From Planctomycetota bacterium (lineage in GTDB: Bacteria; Planctomycetota; Phycisphaerae; WQYP01), in the NCBI GenBank assembly GCA_021798635.1, contig JAJZGH010000236.1, positions 1 to 7,279 of the forward strand: a DNA stretch of 7,279 nucleotides. The letters are read 5' to 3'. Each line of letters opens with the position of its first letter. The first letter of the stretch is position 1. Below are positions 1-4,766 of the stretch, in pieces. Made by a program: the position numbers and the translations under genes. Below the pieces are notes generated by a model. It was not told where the DNA came from, searched no databases, and worked only from the letters and a program-made list of their open reading frames with translations.

Positions 1-2
1 CG

Positions 3-98
3 CAGTGCCCGGCTGTCTGTGCCCGGCTGTCGCTGCAATCTGCGGCGGAGGGGGTTATAATATTATGGATGAAGTTGATCAGCGGAGTTGTCGAATGA
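3..98 (+). CDS. Possible 3' end of an upstream gene, cut by the window start
   Basis: The frame beginning at base 3 is open to a TGA at 96-98. That TGA overlaps the proposed xseB ATG (95-97) in an ATGA arrangement, typical of translationally coupled genes. The upstream partner of xseB is often xseA, the exonuclease VII large subunit. However, the 31 visible residues (ending LISGVVE) carry no XseA motif I recognise, and a second frame is also open from base 1 to a TAA at 58-60. A 13-bp direct repeat at 5-17 and 19-31 lies inside the stretch and would shift frame if recently duplicated. Identity as xseA is only a guess from context. Confidence 0.25.
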   Translation, partial: QCPAVCARLSLQSAAEGVIILWMKLISGVVE

Positions 99-337
99 CA
101 AAAAAAGATGAAAAATTGCCGACCTTTGAGGAATCCATCGCCCGCCTGGAAGGCATTGTCGAACAGATTGCCTCCGGGAAGGTGGGCTTGGAAGAGAGTT
201 TGGTCATGTATGAAAAGGGCATGGAACTGGTGCAACGCTGCCGCGCGATTTTGGACAGCGCTGAAAAGCGCATTGAGCTTTTATCACAGGCGGGCGGCAC
301 GCTGAAGGCCGCACCGCTGGAATCTCAAAGCCTATAA
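95..337 (+). CDS. xseB: Exodeoxyribonuclease VII small subunit
   Basis: XseB is the small subunit of exonuclease VII, a cytoplasmic nuclease that digests single-stranded DNA from either end with the large subunit XseA. From ATG 95 the product is 80 residues, the same length as E. coli XseB, and begins MTKKDEKLPTFEESIARLE. The family pattern is clear: TFEESIARLEGIVEQIASG, then GLEESLVMYEKGMEL, then a charged helix ending AEKRIELL. These form the expected two-helix coiled structure. A GGAG at 84-87 lies 7 nt before the start. An in-frame ATG at 65 (90 residues) also has a good Shine-Dalgarno (GGAGG in 47-54), so a ten-residue N-terminal extension is possible. I prefer 95 because of family length and the ATGA overlap with the upstream frame. 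It is convergent with glnB and shares its terminator. Confidence 0.9.
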   Translation: MTKKDEKLPTFEESIARLEGIVEQIASGKVGLEESLVMYEKGMELVQRCRAILDSAEKRIELLSQAGGTLKAAPLESQSL

Positions 338-340
338 AAA

Positions 341-374
341 AGCGATCCGCAGTTGTTTGCAACTGCGGATCGCT
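341..374 (-). terminator. Intrinsic terminator between convergent xseB and glnB
   Basis: A perfect 15-bp inverted repeat (341-355 with 360-374) encloses a four-base TTTG loop. On the minus strand the hairpin is followed by an uninterrupted run of six T (341 to 336), so it is a textbook Rho-independent terminator for glnB, 80 nt after the glnB stop. It begins three bases after the xseB stop, so it may also end xseB transcripts, although the plus-strand side lacks a good T-run (CCCGTTAGTT). Confidence 0.9.
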
Positions 375-453
375 CCCGTTAGTTCACGTTTCATTTCATA
401 AGCGATCCTGAATCGGGGCATGTCCCAGTGCTGCAGAATTGCAATAGCGTGCG

Positions 454-807
454 TCAGATGGCGTCGCTGCCAACCGTGCCATCGCTGACACGCACCACGT
501 TATCCAGAGGCATGATAAACATCTTGCCATCGCCGATCTGGCCTTTTCCACCGGGTCCACTGCGTGCCGCTTTGACAATGGCATCGACCGTGGGCTGGAC
601 AAAGTTTTCATTCACGGCAATTTCCAGACGTACTTTGCGAATCAGATTGACCTGCATCGCCTGACCGCGGAAGTATTCCGTGTGGCCCTTCTGCCGGCCA
701 TAGCCCTGCACATCGCTGACGGTCAGACGAAATACTTCGACATCCGTCAGGGCCTGTTTCACTGCTTCGAGGCGATGGGGTTGGATAATGGCGATAATTA
801 ATTTCAT
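454..807 (-). CDS. glnB: PII nitrogen regulatory protein (GlnB/GlnK type), atypical T-, B- and C-loops
   Basis: PII is a small trimeric cytoplasmic sensor that binds ATP/ADP and 2-oxoglutarate and controls partners such as AmtB. The 117-residue product starts MKLIIAIIQPHRLEAVKQAL and has the T-loop base GYGRQKGHTE (35-44), K58 and IGDGKMFI (91-98). Against E. coli GlnB, residue 51 is Met, not the uridylylated Tyr, and residue 46 is Phe. A Tyr sits at 45 instead of Leu. The B-loop reads RSGPGGKGQIGDGK, about five residues longer than the usual TGKIGDGK. The C-loop reads RVSDG where RIRTGE is usual, so the second Arg is replaced by Ser. Q39, T29, G37 and R38 are kept. A GGAG 8 nt upstream (816-819) supports the start. 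It lies 92 nt downstream of amtB on the same strand, the common amtB-glnK pairing, so glnK is an equally fair name. The family is certain; the mode of signalling is not. Confidence 0.93.
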   Translation of the reverse strand: MKLIIAIIQPHRLEAVKQALTDVEVFRLTVSDVQGYGRQKGHTEYFRGQAMQVNLIRKVRLEIAVNENFVQPTVDAIVKAARSGPGGKGQIGDGKMFIMPLDNVVRVSDGTVGSDAI

Positions 808-815
808 TGAGGTTT

Positions 816-819
816 CTCC
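816..819 (-). promoter_or_regulatory. Ribosome binding site of glnB
   Basis: GGAG on the minus strand, 8 nt before the glnB ATG at 807. It lies only about 20 nt beyond the intergenic hairpin, so the hairpin would not mask it. Confidence 0.7.
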
Positions 820-838
820 ATTTCAAGTTTTATAAAAG

Positions 839-869
839 CCCCCGCCTCGATACCCGCTCGAGGCGGGGG
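839..869 (-). terminator. GC-rich hairpin between amtB and glnB, a possible partial terminator
   Basis: A perfect 12-bp inverted repeat (839-850 with 858-869) has a seven-base loop. On the minus strand it follows the amtB stop by 30 nt and is itself followed by CTTTTATAAAA, so the T-run is only four bases. It could act as a weak intrinsic terminator that lowers glnB relative to amtB, or as a 3' stabiliser of amtB mRNA. The hairpin is directly visible; its strength is inferred. Confidence 0.65.
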
Positions 870-899
870 GCCTGTTAACAACACTACTTTCAGCACCGT

Positions 900-2408
900 T
901 TAGTTGGCACCGAATGGCAACGCCACGGACTGTTCGGGGAAGGTATTGGTATCCAGGCCGACCTCGCCGTGTATTCCCAAATCCAATCCTTCGATTTCCA
1001 CCTGCTCGGAGACACGTATCTCCATGAACAGTCGCATCACAAATATGATAATCGCAGTCACGACGCCCGCATAGACCACTGCATCGCTGGCGGCGAGAAT
1101 CTGCAATAACACCTGATGGAAGTTGCCGTCAATCCAGCCTGCAACGCCGTTAATGGCGGTGCTGGCGAACACACCGGTCAACACGGCACCAAGGAATCCA
1201 CCGATGGCATGCACGCCAAAGGCATCCAAAGCGTCATCGTAACCGAAGATCGTCTTGATCTGGGCACCCCAGTAGCAGACGATGCCGGCAGCCAAGCCGA
1301 TAATCGGCGATGACCAGAGCGCGACATATCCGCAAGCCGGTGTAATGGCGACCAACCCCGCGACAAATCCTGAGGCCATGCCCAAGCTTGTAGCGCGGCG
1401 ATGATGCATCCATTCCGCAAAGTTCCAGGCCAGACCGGCCATGGCTGTGGCTACGGTGGTGTTGAGGAATGCGGCGCAAGCCAGGCCGTTGGCGGCATTG
1501 GCCGAACCGGCATTAAAGCCATACCATCCAAACCAGAGCAATCCAGCACCGGTGAGGGTGTTGAACAACGAGTTGGGCTGAATAACATTCGGGAACCCTT
1601 TTCGTTTGCCGATCATAATCGCGGCAACCAGGCCCGATACACCTGATGAAATATGCACAACCGTACCACCGGCAAAGTCTACTGCACCCATCTGTGCCAA
1701 CCAGCCGTTGCCCCAGATAAAGTGGGCCAGGGGGTCATACACCAGCGTGCCCCACAGGAGAATAAATACGCACCAGGCACCATATTTCATACGTTCGGCA
1801 ATGGAGCCGGCGATCAGAGCGGGCGTAATAACCGCGAACATGGCCTGAAACATATTGAAAATGGTTTCCGGAACGGGAAATTGCCCGCCGGCGGGAGCGC
1901 CAGCCACGCCCGTGATGGCGTTGATGGGATCCAATCCCAGCATCAGCAGCCGGCTGGGATCCCAGCCGATAAATTTCTGCACCATGGGATTTGCCGAGGT
2001 ACCGAAGGAGAGCATATACCCAAACAGGAACCACTGGACGATAATCACACCCAGGGCTGAGTAAGAGGTCATCATTGTGGCCAGGAAGTTTTTCTTCCGG
2101 ACAATACCGCCGTAATACAACGCCAGACCGGGCATCATGACCATCACCAGTGCGGTGGCCGCCAACATCCATGCGGTGCTGCCGGTGTCATAGGTCTGCT
2201 GTGCCCACGCTCCGGTTACCGGGGCCGGGGCGGTCGTGGTGGCGGCCGGTGCCGTAGCTGCGACTGCGGTGGTAGCTGCCGCTGTAGCCGGTGCCGTCTG
2301 AGCAAATAACTGTCCGGCCATAGTCATTACGAGCACAACCGCGGCCAAGCCGAACATCCACCGGATTGTACTTGCTCTTGCGAGCTTGGTGAGTTTAGTA
2401 AAACCCAT
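900..2408 (-). CDS. amtB: Ammonium transporter, AmtB/Amt family, with signal peptide
   Basis: Amt proteins are trimeric inner-membrane channels that import ammonium; PII can plug them from the cytoplasm. From ATG 2408 the product is 502 residues. Residues 1-37 form a signal peptide (basic start, hydrophobic 17-31, AGQLFAQ cleavage region), then an Ala/Thr/Pro linker to about 65. The Amt core follows: STAWMLAATALVMV (77-90), GLALYYGG (94-101), AERMKYGAW (205-212), the twin pore histidines H252 (GGTVVHISSG) and H400 (DAFGVHAIGG), WNFAEWMHH and GLVAITPACGYV. The C-tail has the PII-contact motif EGLDLGIHGEVG (473-484). GGAGG lies 8 nt upstream of 2408. The frame stays open upstream, and ATG 2498 also has a strong Shine-Dalgarno. 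The signal peptide beginning right at 2408 is why I chose that start. The PII gene follows on the same strand. Confidence 0.95.
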   Translation of the reverse strand: MGFTKLTKLARASTIRWMFGLAAVVLVMTMAGQLFAQTAPATAAATTAVAATAPAATTTAPAPVTGAWAQQTYDTGSTAWMLAATALVMVMMPGLALYYGGIVRKKNFLATMMTSYSALGVIIVQWFLFGYMLSFGTSANPMVQKFIGWDPSRLLMLGLDPINAITGVAGAPAGGQFPVPETIFNMFQAMFAVITPALIAGSIAERMKYGAWCVFILLWGTLVYDPLAHFIWGNGWLAQMGAVDFAGGTVVHISSGVSGLVAAIMIGKRKGFPNVIQPNSLFNTLTGAGLLWFGWYGFNAGSANAANGLACAAFLNTTVATAMAGLAWNFAEWMHHRRATSLGMASGFVAGLVAITPACGYVALWSSPIIGLAAGIVCYWGAQIKTIFGYDDALDAFGVHAIGGFLGAVLTGVFASTAINGVAGWIDGNFHQVLLQILAASDAVVYAGVVTAIIIFVMRLFMEIRVSEQVEIEGLDLGIHGEVGLDTNTFPEQSVALPFGAN

Positions 2409-2498
2409 CAATAGTTCCTCCAAAGAACTTTTCCTGAAAAATCTGAACGGCTCTGTCGCACCGCACGACAGAACTTCTTGTCTGATGAGGGACTCCAT
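2409..2498 (-). other. In-frame upstream start and 30-codon leader of amtB
   Basis: ATG 2498 is preceded by AAGGAG with about 6 nt spacing, at least as good a ribosome site as that of ATG 2408. It reads without a stop into amtB, adding 30 residues (MESLIRQEVLSCGATEPFRF and on to LLEELL-type residues before MGF). The added peptide is not hydrophobic and would bury the signal peptide inside the protein. A 7-bp hairpin (2452-2458 with 2466-2472) sits between the two starts. This is either an alternative N-terminus or a leader region that couples translation; the sequence does not decide. Confidence 0.4.
2417..2421 (-). promoter_or_regulatory. Ribosome binding site deciding the amtB start
   Basis: GGAGG on the minus strand, 8 nt before ATG 2408. 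It supports the start that places the signal peptide at the N-terminus. Confidence 0.7.
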
Positions 2499-2530
2499 GA
2501 AATCTCCTTGCTGAAAAATGCCCTTGCGCC

Positions 2531-2543
2531 GCAGGCCGCCTGC
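2531..2543. repeat. 13-bp palindrome in the amtB leader
   Basis: GCAGGC and GCCTGC are separated by one base, upstream of both candidate amtB starts. It could be an operator half-pair or a small hairpin. No known binding motif is recognised. Confidence 0.35.
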
Positions 2544-2607
2544 ACTGCGCTGATTGCTGTAAGTCATCTGGAATTACAATTTCCTGACAACGTCAACTCG
2601 TAGACTC

Positions 2608-2624
2608 TGCATCAGGAGAGCCGG
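2608..2624 (-). promoter_or_regulatory. Candidate sigma-54 (-24/-12) promoter upstream of amtB
   Basis: The minus strand reads CCGGCTCTCCTGATGCA. The GG and GC are ten bases apart, as sigma-54 requires, and TGCA at -12 fits, but the -24 box is CCGGCTC rather than TGGCACG. Predicted transcripts would start near 2597, about 100 nt before ATG 2498 and 190 nt before ATG 2408. Nitrogen-controlled amtB genes often use sigma-54, which makes the match more credible, yet it overlaps the stop codon of the upstream gene and could be chance. Confidence 0.25.
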
Positions 2625-3049
2625 TTAGCTTTGGGGTTCGCTTCCGGACTCAATACGTTGTCATAACTATGTGTAGAATTGAATTCATAACGATTGCCGT
2701 TGATGGTTGTGAAGTGTTCCAGCCATAGCGTCCGCGAGCATCGAATTGCAATACGATCAATGGCACATTTTTCCACCACGTCCGGTGCAACGGGTGCTGA
2801 CAAGCCACTACGGTCGCTCGGCATTTGGGACGGTGCACTGTGAAAGCCGGAAATCTGTAAACCGGCATGGGGGATATTTTGCGGATCAAATGTCGTAATT
2901 CCTGCCCGTGTGCCCCCCGTGTGATAGGGCGTAACATAGTTGTATCCCGCCGTTTGATGCGATGGAAAATGATTGACAGCGGTGAGATTCAGGAAAAAAG
3001 CCAGCACCACCAGGGTTGCCACAAGGAGTTCCCATGATTCCAACAGCAT
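2612..3049 (-). CDS. Hypothetical small protein with one N-terminal membrane segment
   Basis: I do not recognise this gene. From ATG 3049 it encodes 145 residues. A single hydrophobic helix (about 8-25, LLVATLVVLAFFLNLTAV) is followed by a polar, His/Asn/Pro-rich domain of about 120 residues with two cysteines (95 and 104, ten residues between the neighbouring VEKC and IRC motifs). This suggests a membrane-anchored or exported protein. AAGG lies 5 nt before ATG 3049; an ATG at 3070 would add seven residues but has no clear ribosome site. Codon use in this frame looks natural. An overlapping frame (2650-2937) is also open, so a non-coding or decayed region is possible. It is on the amtB strand, 203 nt upstream of the amtB start, and could be co-transcribed. 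Confidence 0.42.
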   Translation of the reverse strand: MLLESWELLVATLVVLAFFLNLTAVNHFPSHQTAGYNYVTPYHTGGTRAGITTFDPQNIPHAGLQISGFHSAPSQMPSDRSGLSAPVAPDVVEKCAIDRIAIRCSRTLWLEHFTTINGNRYEFNSTHSYDNVLSPEANPKANRLS

Positions 3050-3587
3050 CCGGACCTTTTTTCCGTTCATGATCACGGTATGCACTGGCTGCGGATGGTA
3101 AATCTGTCCACTTTGTCCGAAGCTGTGGTTGCCGGAAAAACTTGGTCTCGGTTGCAGTTGTCGCCGACGGAAATGGTGCACGAGTACTCCAAACCACATG
3201 CCCGGATGACACGATCATCCGAGGACCATCCCGCCATCAGCGGGTTATCGGCGTCCATTCCGACACAAAATTAAAAGCTAAGCCGCCTGACGCGCCTGTA
3301 TCCATTCAAGCCAACGCCAGCGGGCCGAAACCGATCCGGCATTGTTATTAAAGCAATTTCTATGCCAGAGGCTTGGCCACTACCTAAAATTTAGGCAAAA
3401 GGATGGAAAACAAGGGATTTTATAGTCAAATGGCCCGTCTCGCCGTGATGCGCCGGCAAGCATCAAGCCTAATAAACAGTCAGCCGCTGTTGCCTGCGGT
3501 GAGAAAACAGATCGCCGTGCATCAAAATCAGGCACGGGGTCGGTTCGAAGAGGAATGAATAGAAATTACGCAGGGCGCACAATTTAT
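3050..3587. other. Intergenic stretch without a supported gene
   Basis: Every frame here is short and none shows a family motif. The only local structures I see are a 13-bp A/T-rich palindrome at 3383-3395 and a 42-codon plus-strand frame at 3430-3558 with no good ribosome site. The promoter of the hypothetical gene at 2612-3049 should lie here, but I see no convincing -35/-10 pair. Confidence 0.5.
3383..3395. repeat. 13-bp palindrome CCTAAA-A-TTTAGG
   Basis: A perfect 6-bp inverted repeat with a one-base centre in an AT-rich stretch, about 335 bp upstream of the hypothetical minus-strand gene. It has the form of an operator for a dimeric regulator, but nothing more can be said. Confidence 0.35.
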
Positions 3588-3617
3588 CACAAAGCCGCCG
3601 GCTCTGCCGGTGGTGCA
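3588..3617. repeat. 30-bp repeat, copy 1 (REP-like, palindromic core)
   Basis: Identical to 3728-3757, exactly 140 bp away. The core is a hairpin: CCGCCGGC, a TCT loop, then GCCGGTGG. The single imperfect pair is G-U in plus-strand RNA but A-C in minus-strand RNA, so the plus-strand transcript folds better. A heptamer array begins at the very next base. The form is that of a REP-type intergenic repeat. Confidence 0.8.
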
Positions 3618-3659
3618 AGGTACGAGGTTATAGGTTACAGGGGACCGGTTACAGGGGGG
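3618..3659. repeat. Heptamer tandem array 1, six units near AGGTTAC
   Basis: The units are AGGTACG, AGGTTAT, AGGTTAC, AGGGGAC, CGGTTAC and AGGGGGG, with no phase slip. Five of six begin AGG. The array abuts copy 1 of the 30-bp repeat. It resembles the short tandemly repeated heptamers (STRR) known from filamentous cyanobacterial genomes in form, not necessarily in origin. Confidence 0.7.
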
Positions 3660-3669
3660 CAAACTATCT

Positions 3670-3720
3670 GGGACAGGTTGCGGTTAGCTGGAAGATAGCC
3701 CAGCACCGCGCCGATGTCCC
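3670..3720. repeat. Extended imperfect hairpin between the two 30-bp repeats
   Basis: GGGACA (3670-3675) pairs with TGTCCC (3715-3720). Inside, GCGGT (3680-3684) pairs with ACCGC (3705-3709), and GCTGG (3687-3691) with CCAGC (3700-3704). A two-base bulge and a small internal loop interrupt a 16-bp stem with an eight-base apical loop. It lies in the 3' region of the panC transcript and could be an RNA structure. Confidence 0.55.
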
Positions 3721-3727
3721 GATGCCC

Positions 3728-3757
3728 CACAAAGCCGCCGGCTCTGCCGGTGGTGCA
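3728..3757. repeat. 30-bp repeat, copy 2 (REP-like, palindromic core)
   Basis: An exact second copy of 3588-3617. It is followed almost at once by a 7-bp hairpin and then by the longer heptamer array. On the minus strand the core hairpin is followed by CTTTGTG, too poor a T-run to call an intrinsic terminator for panC. Confidence 0.8.
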
Positions 3758-3758
3758 G

Positions 3759-3777
3759 GCTCCGACGTTATCGGAGC
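3759..3777. repeat. Short hairpin GCTCCGA-CGTTA-TCGGAGC
   Basis: A perfect 7-bp stem with a five-base loop directly after copy 2 of the 30-bp repeat. It has no T-run on either side, so it is not a terminator by itself. Confidence 0.55.
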
Positions 3778-3795
3778 GGTCGATCTCGCGAACGA

Positions 3796-3879
3796 TTTCA
3801 AATTCCAGATTTCCGATTTGCAATTCCAACTGCCAGATGCAACGCTCCAGATTCCAGGCCCCCGGTTCCAGGTCCCCCC
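3796..3879. repeat. Heptamer tandem array 2, twelve units near TTCCAGA
   Basis: Twelve successive 7-mers in strict phase: TTTCAAA, TTCCAGA, TTTCCGA, TTTGCAA, TTCCAAC, TGCCAGA, TGCAACG, CTCCAGA, TTCCAGG, CCCCCGG, TTCCAGG, TCCCCCC. The AT-rich end grades into a C-rich end. The array ends 17 nt from the panC stop codon, so on the minus strand it forms the start of the panC 3' untranslated region. Because 7 is not a multiple of 3, the array reads as different residues in all frames and is not a normal coding repeat. Confidence 0.75.
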
Positions 3880-3896
3880 AGGCCGCTTTCGCTCCG

Positions 3897-4742
3897 TCAC
3901 GCAACGACCAGATTATCAATCAGCCGCGTGGTTCCCAGCGTGGCCGCTATTAGAAATACACACGGTGTGGCAACAGTCTGGCGATATACTTCCAGTGTTT
4001 CGGGGTGACAGGCCAAGGCATACTGTACTTCCAGGCCGGCCTGTCCGATGCGCTCACTTAAGCCGGCTTCCAAAGCCCCGGCATCTCTCACGCCGCCGCT
4101 ATATTCATGTCGTGCCCAGCTTAACGCTTGGTAAATGCTGCCGGCTTGAGCTCGTTGATCAGGGGATAAATAGCGGTTGCGGCTGCTCATGGCCAGGCCG
4201 TCCGGCTCGCGCAGCGTAGGGGCGGTGACAACCTCTACCGGCATATTCAAATCCCGCACCATGTGCTTCAGGATCAGTTGCTGCTGAAAATCTTTCTGTC
4301 CCAGAATCATTGAGGCCGGCTCAACAATTCCCAGAAGTTTGGCAACCACCGTACACACGCCCCGAAAATGTCCGGGGCGAATGGCCCCGTCCAGCACGCA
4401 GCCCAGCGGTCCTGGATCAATGCTCATCGCGCTGCCGGGGGCGTACATTTCCTCCGGTGATGGGAAAAACACCGCATCCGCTTCCCATGCCGCGAGATGG
4501 GCTAAATCCTGTTCAAAAGGGCGGGGATACTTATGAAAATCTTCCTGCGGCCCGAACTGTGTGGGATTGACAAAAATGGATACCGCAACGATTCCATCCG
4601 ACCCCGCCAGACGCCGAGCCATGCGTACCAAACTTCCATGCCCTTCATGCAACGCTCCCATGGTAGGCACAAAGATTACTTTGCCGCCTGCCGCGGACCG
4701 CCGATACCGGCGAAATTCAGAAATTGTTTTACAAATGTTCAT
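3897..4742 (-). CDS. panC: Pantoate--beta-alanine ligase (pantothenate synthetase)
   Basis: PanC joins pantoate and beta-alanine using ATP, with a pantoyl-adenylate intermediate, in the last step of pantothenate (vitamin B5) synthesis in the cytoplasm. The product is 281 residues, matching the usual length of about 280. The N-terminal Rossmann domain has the HIGH-type motif PTMGALHEGH (26-35), FVNPTQF (57-63), RPGHFRGV (122-129) and GQKDFQQ (148-154). The KMSKS-like segment REPDGLAMSSRNRYL is at 178-192, and the C-terminal lid ends TRLIDNLVVA. All expected active-site motifs are intact. ATG 4742 follows folK by 24 nt and has a weak purine-rich site (AAAGAG) before it. No panB or panD is in view. 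It is the last gene of the cluster, and its 3' side runs straight into the heptamer array, with no classical terminator. Confidence 0.97.
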   Translation of the reverse strand: MNICKTISEFRRYRRSAAGGKVIFVPTMGALHEGHGSLVRMARRLAGSDGIVAVSIFVNPTQFGPQEDFHKYPRPFEQDLAHLAAWEADAVFFPSPEEMYAPGSAMSIDPGPLGCVLDGAIRPGHFRGVCTVVAKLLGIVEPASMILGQKDFQQQLILKHMVRDLNMPVEVVTAPTLREPDGLAMSSRNRYLSPDQRAQAGSIYQALSWARHEYSGGVRDAGALEAGLSERIGQAGLEVQYALACHPETLEVYRQTVATPCVFLIAATLGTTRLIDNLVVA

Positions 4743-4766
4743 CCGGCAATCTCTTTTGATTCAGAC

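Noticed and set aside
56..61. TATAAT before xseB as a -10 promoter box
   Set aside because: The hexamer is perfect, but there is no -35 element at 16-18 bp (CTGCAA region), and it overlaps the translation initiation region of a gene probably coupled to an upstream one.
5..94. N-terminal extension of xseB from base 5
   Set aside because: The ATG at 5-7 is not an ATG on inspection (it reads GTG), the residues are Gly/Cys-rich and unlike XseB, and two better starts (65 and 95) have ribosome sites.
1653..2060. 135-residue plus-strand ORF opposite amtB
   Set aside because: It is antisense to conserved Amt membrane segments; a shadow of biased codon use.
2650..2937. Alternative 95-residue minus-strand frame inside the hypothetical gene
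   Set aside because: It has no hydrophobic or domain pattern and no ribosome site; the overlapping 145-residue frame has a membrane segment, a ribosome site and more natural codon use.
3430..3558. 42-codon plus-strand ORF (MARLAVMRRQ...)
   Set aside because: The nearest purine-rich site (AAGGG) is about 13 nt from the ATG, there is no recognisable motif, and it lies in otherwise non-coding DNA. Chance is the simplest explanation.
3541..3560. GGTTCGAA as part of a tRNA T-arm
   Set aside because: No matching acceptor stem, anticodon arm or D-arm can be folded around it.
3588..3757. CRISPR array suggested by the 30-bp direct repeat
   Set aside because: There are only two copies, the interval between them is 110 bp rather than spacer length, it contains its own repeats and hairpins, and no cas gene is nearby.
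3635..3919. Minus-strand ORF with Trp-rich pseudo-repeats (LEPGAWNLE and similar)
   Set aside because: The apparent protein repeat is the translation of the heptamer array; it overlaps the end of panC and has no ribosome site.
3722..4219. 165-residue plus-strand ORF over the repeats and the 3' part of panC
   Set aside because: It is antisense to a complete, motif-rich panC and begins inside the repeat island; its composition is that of a shadow frame.
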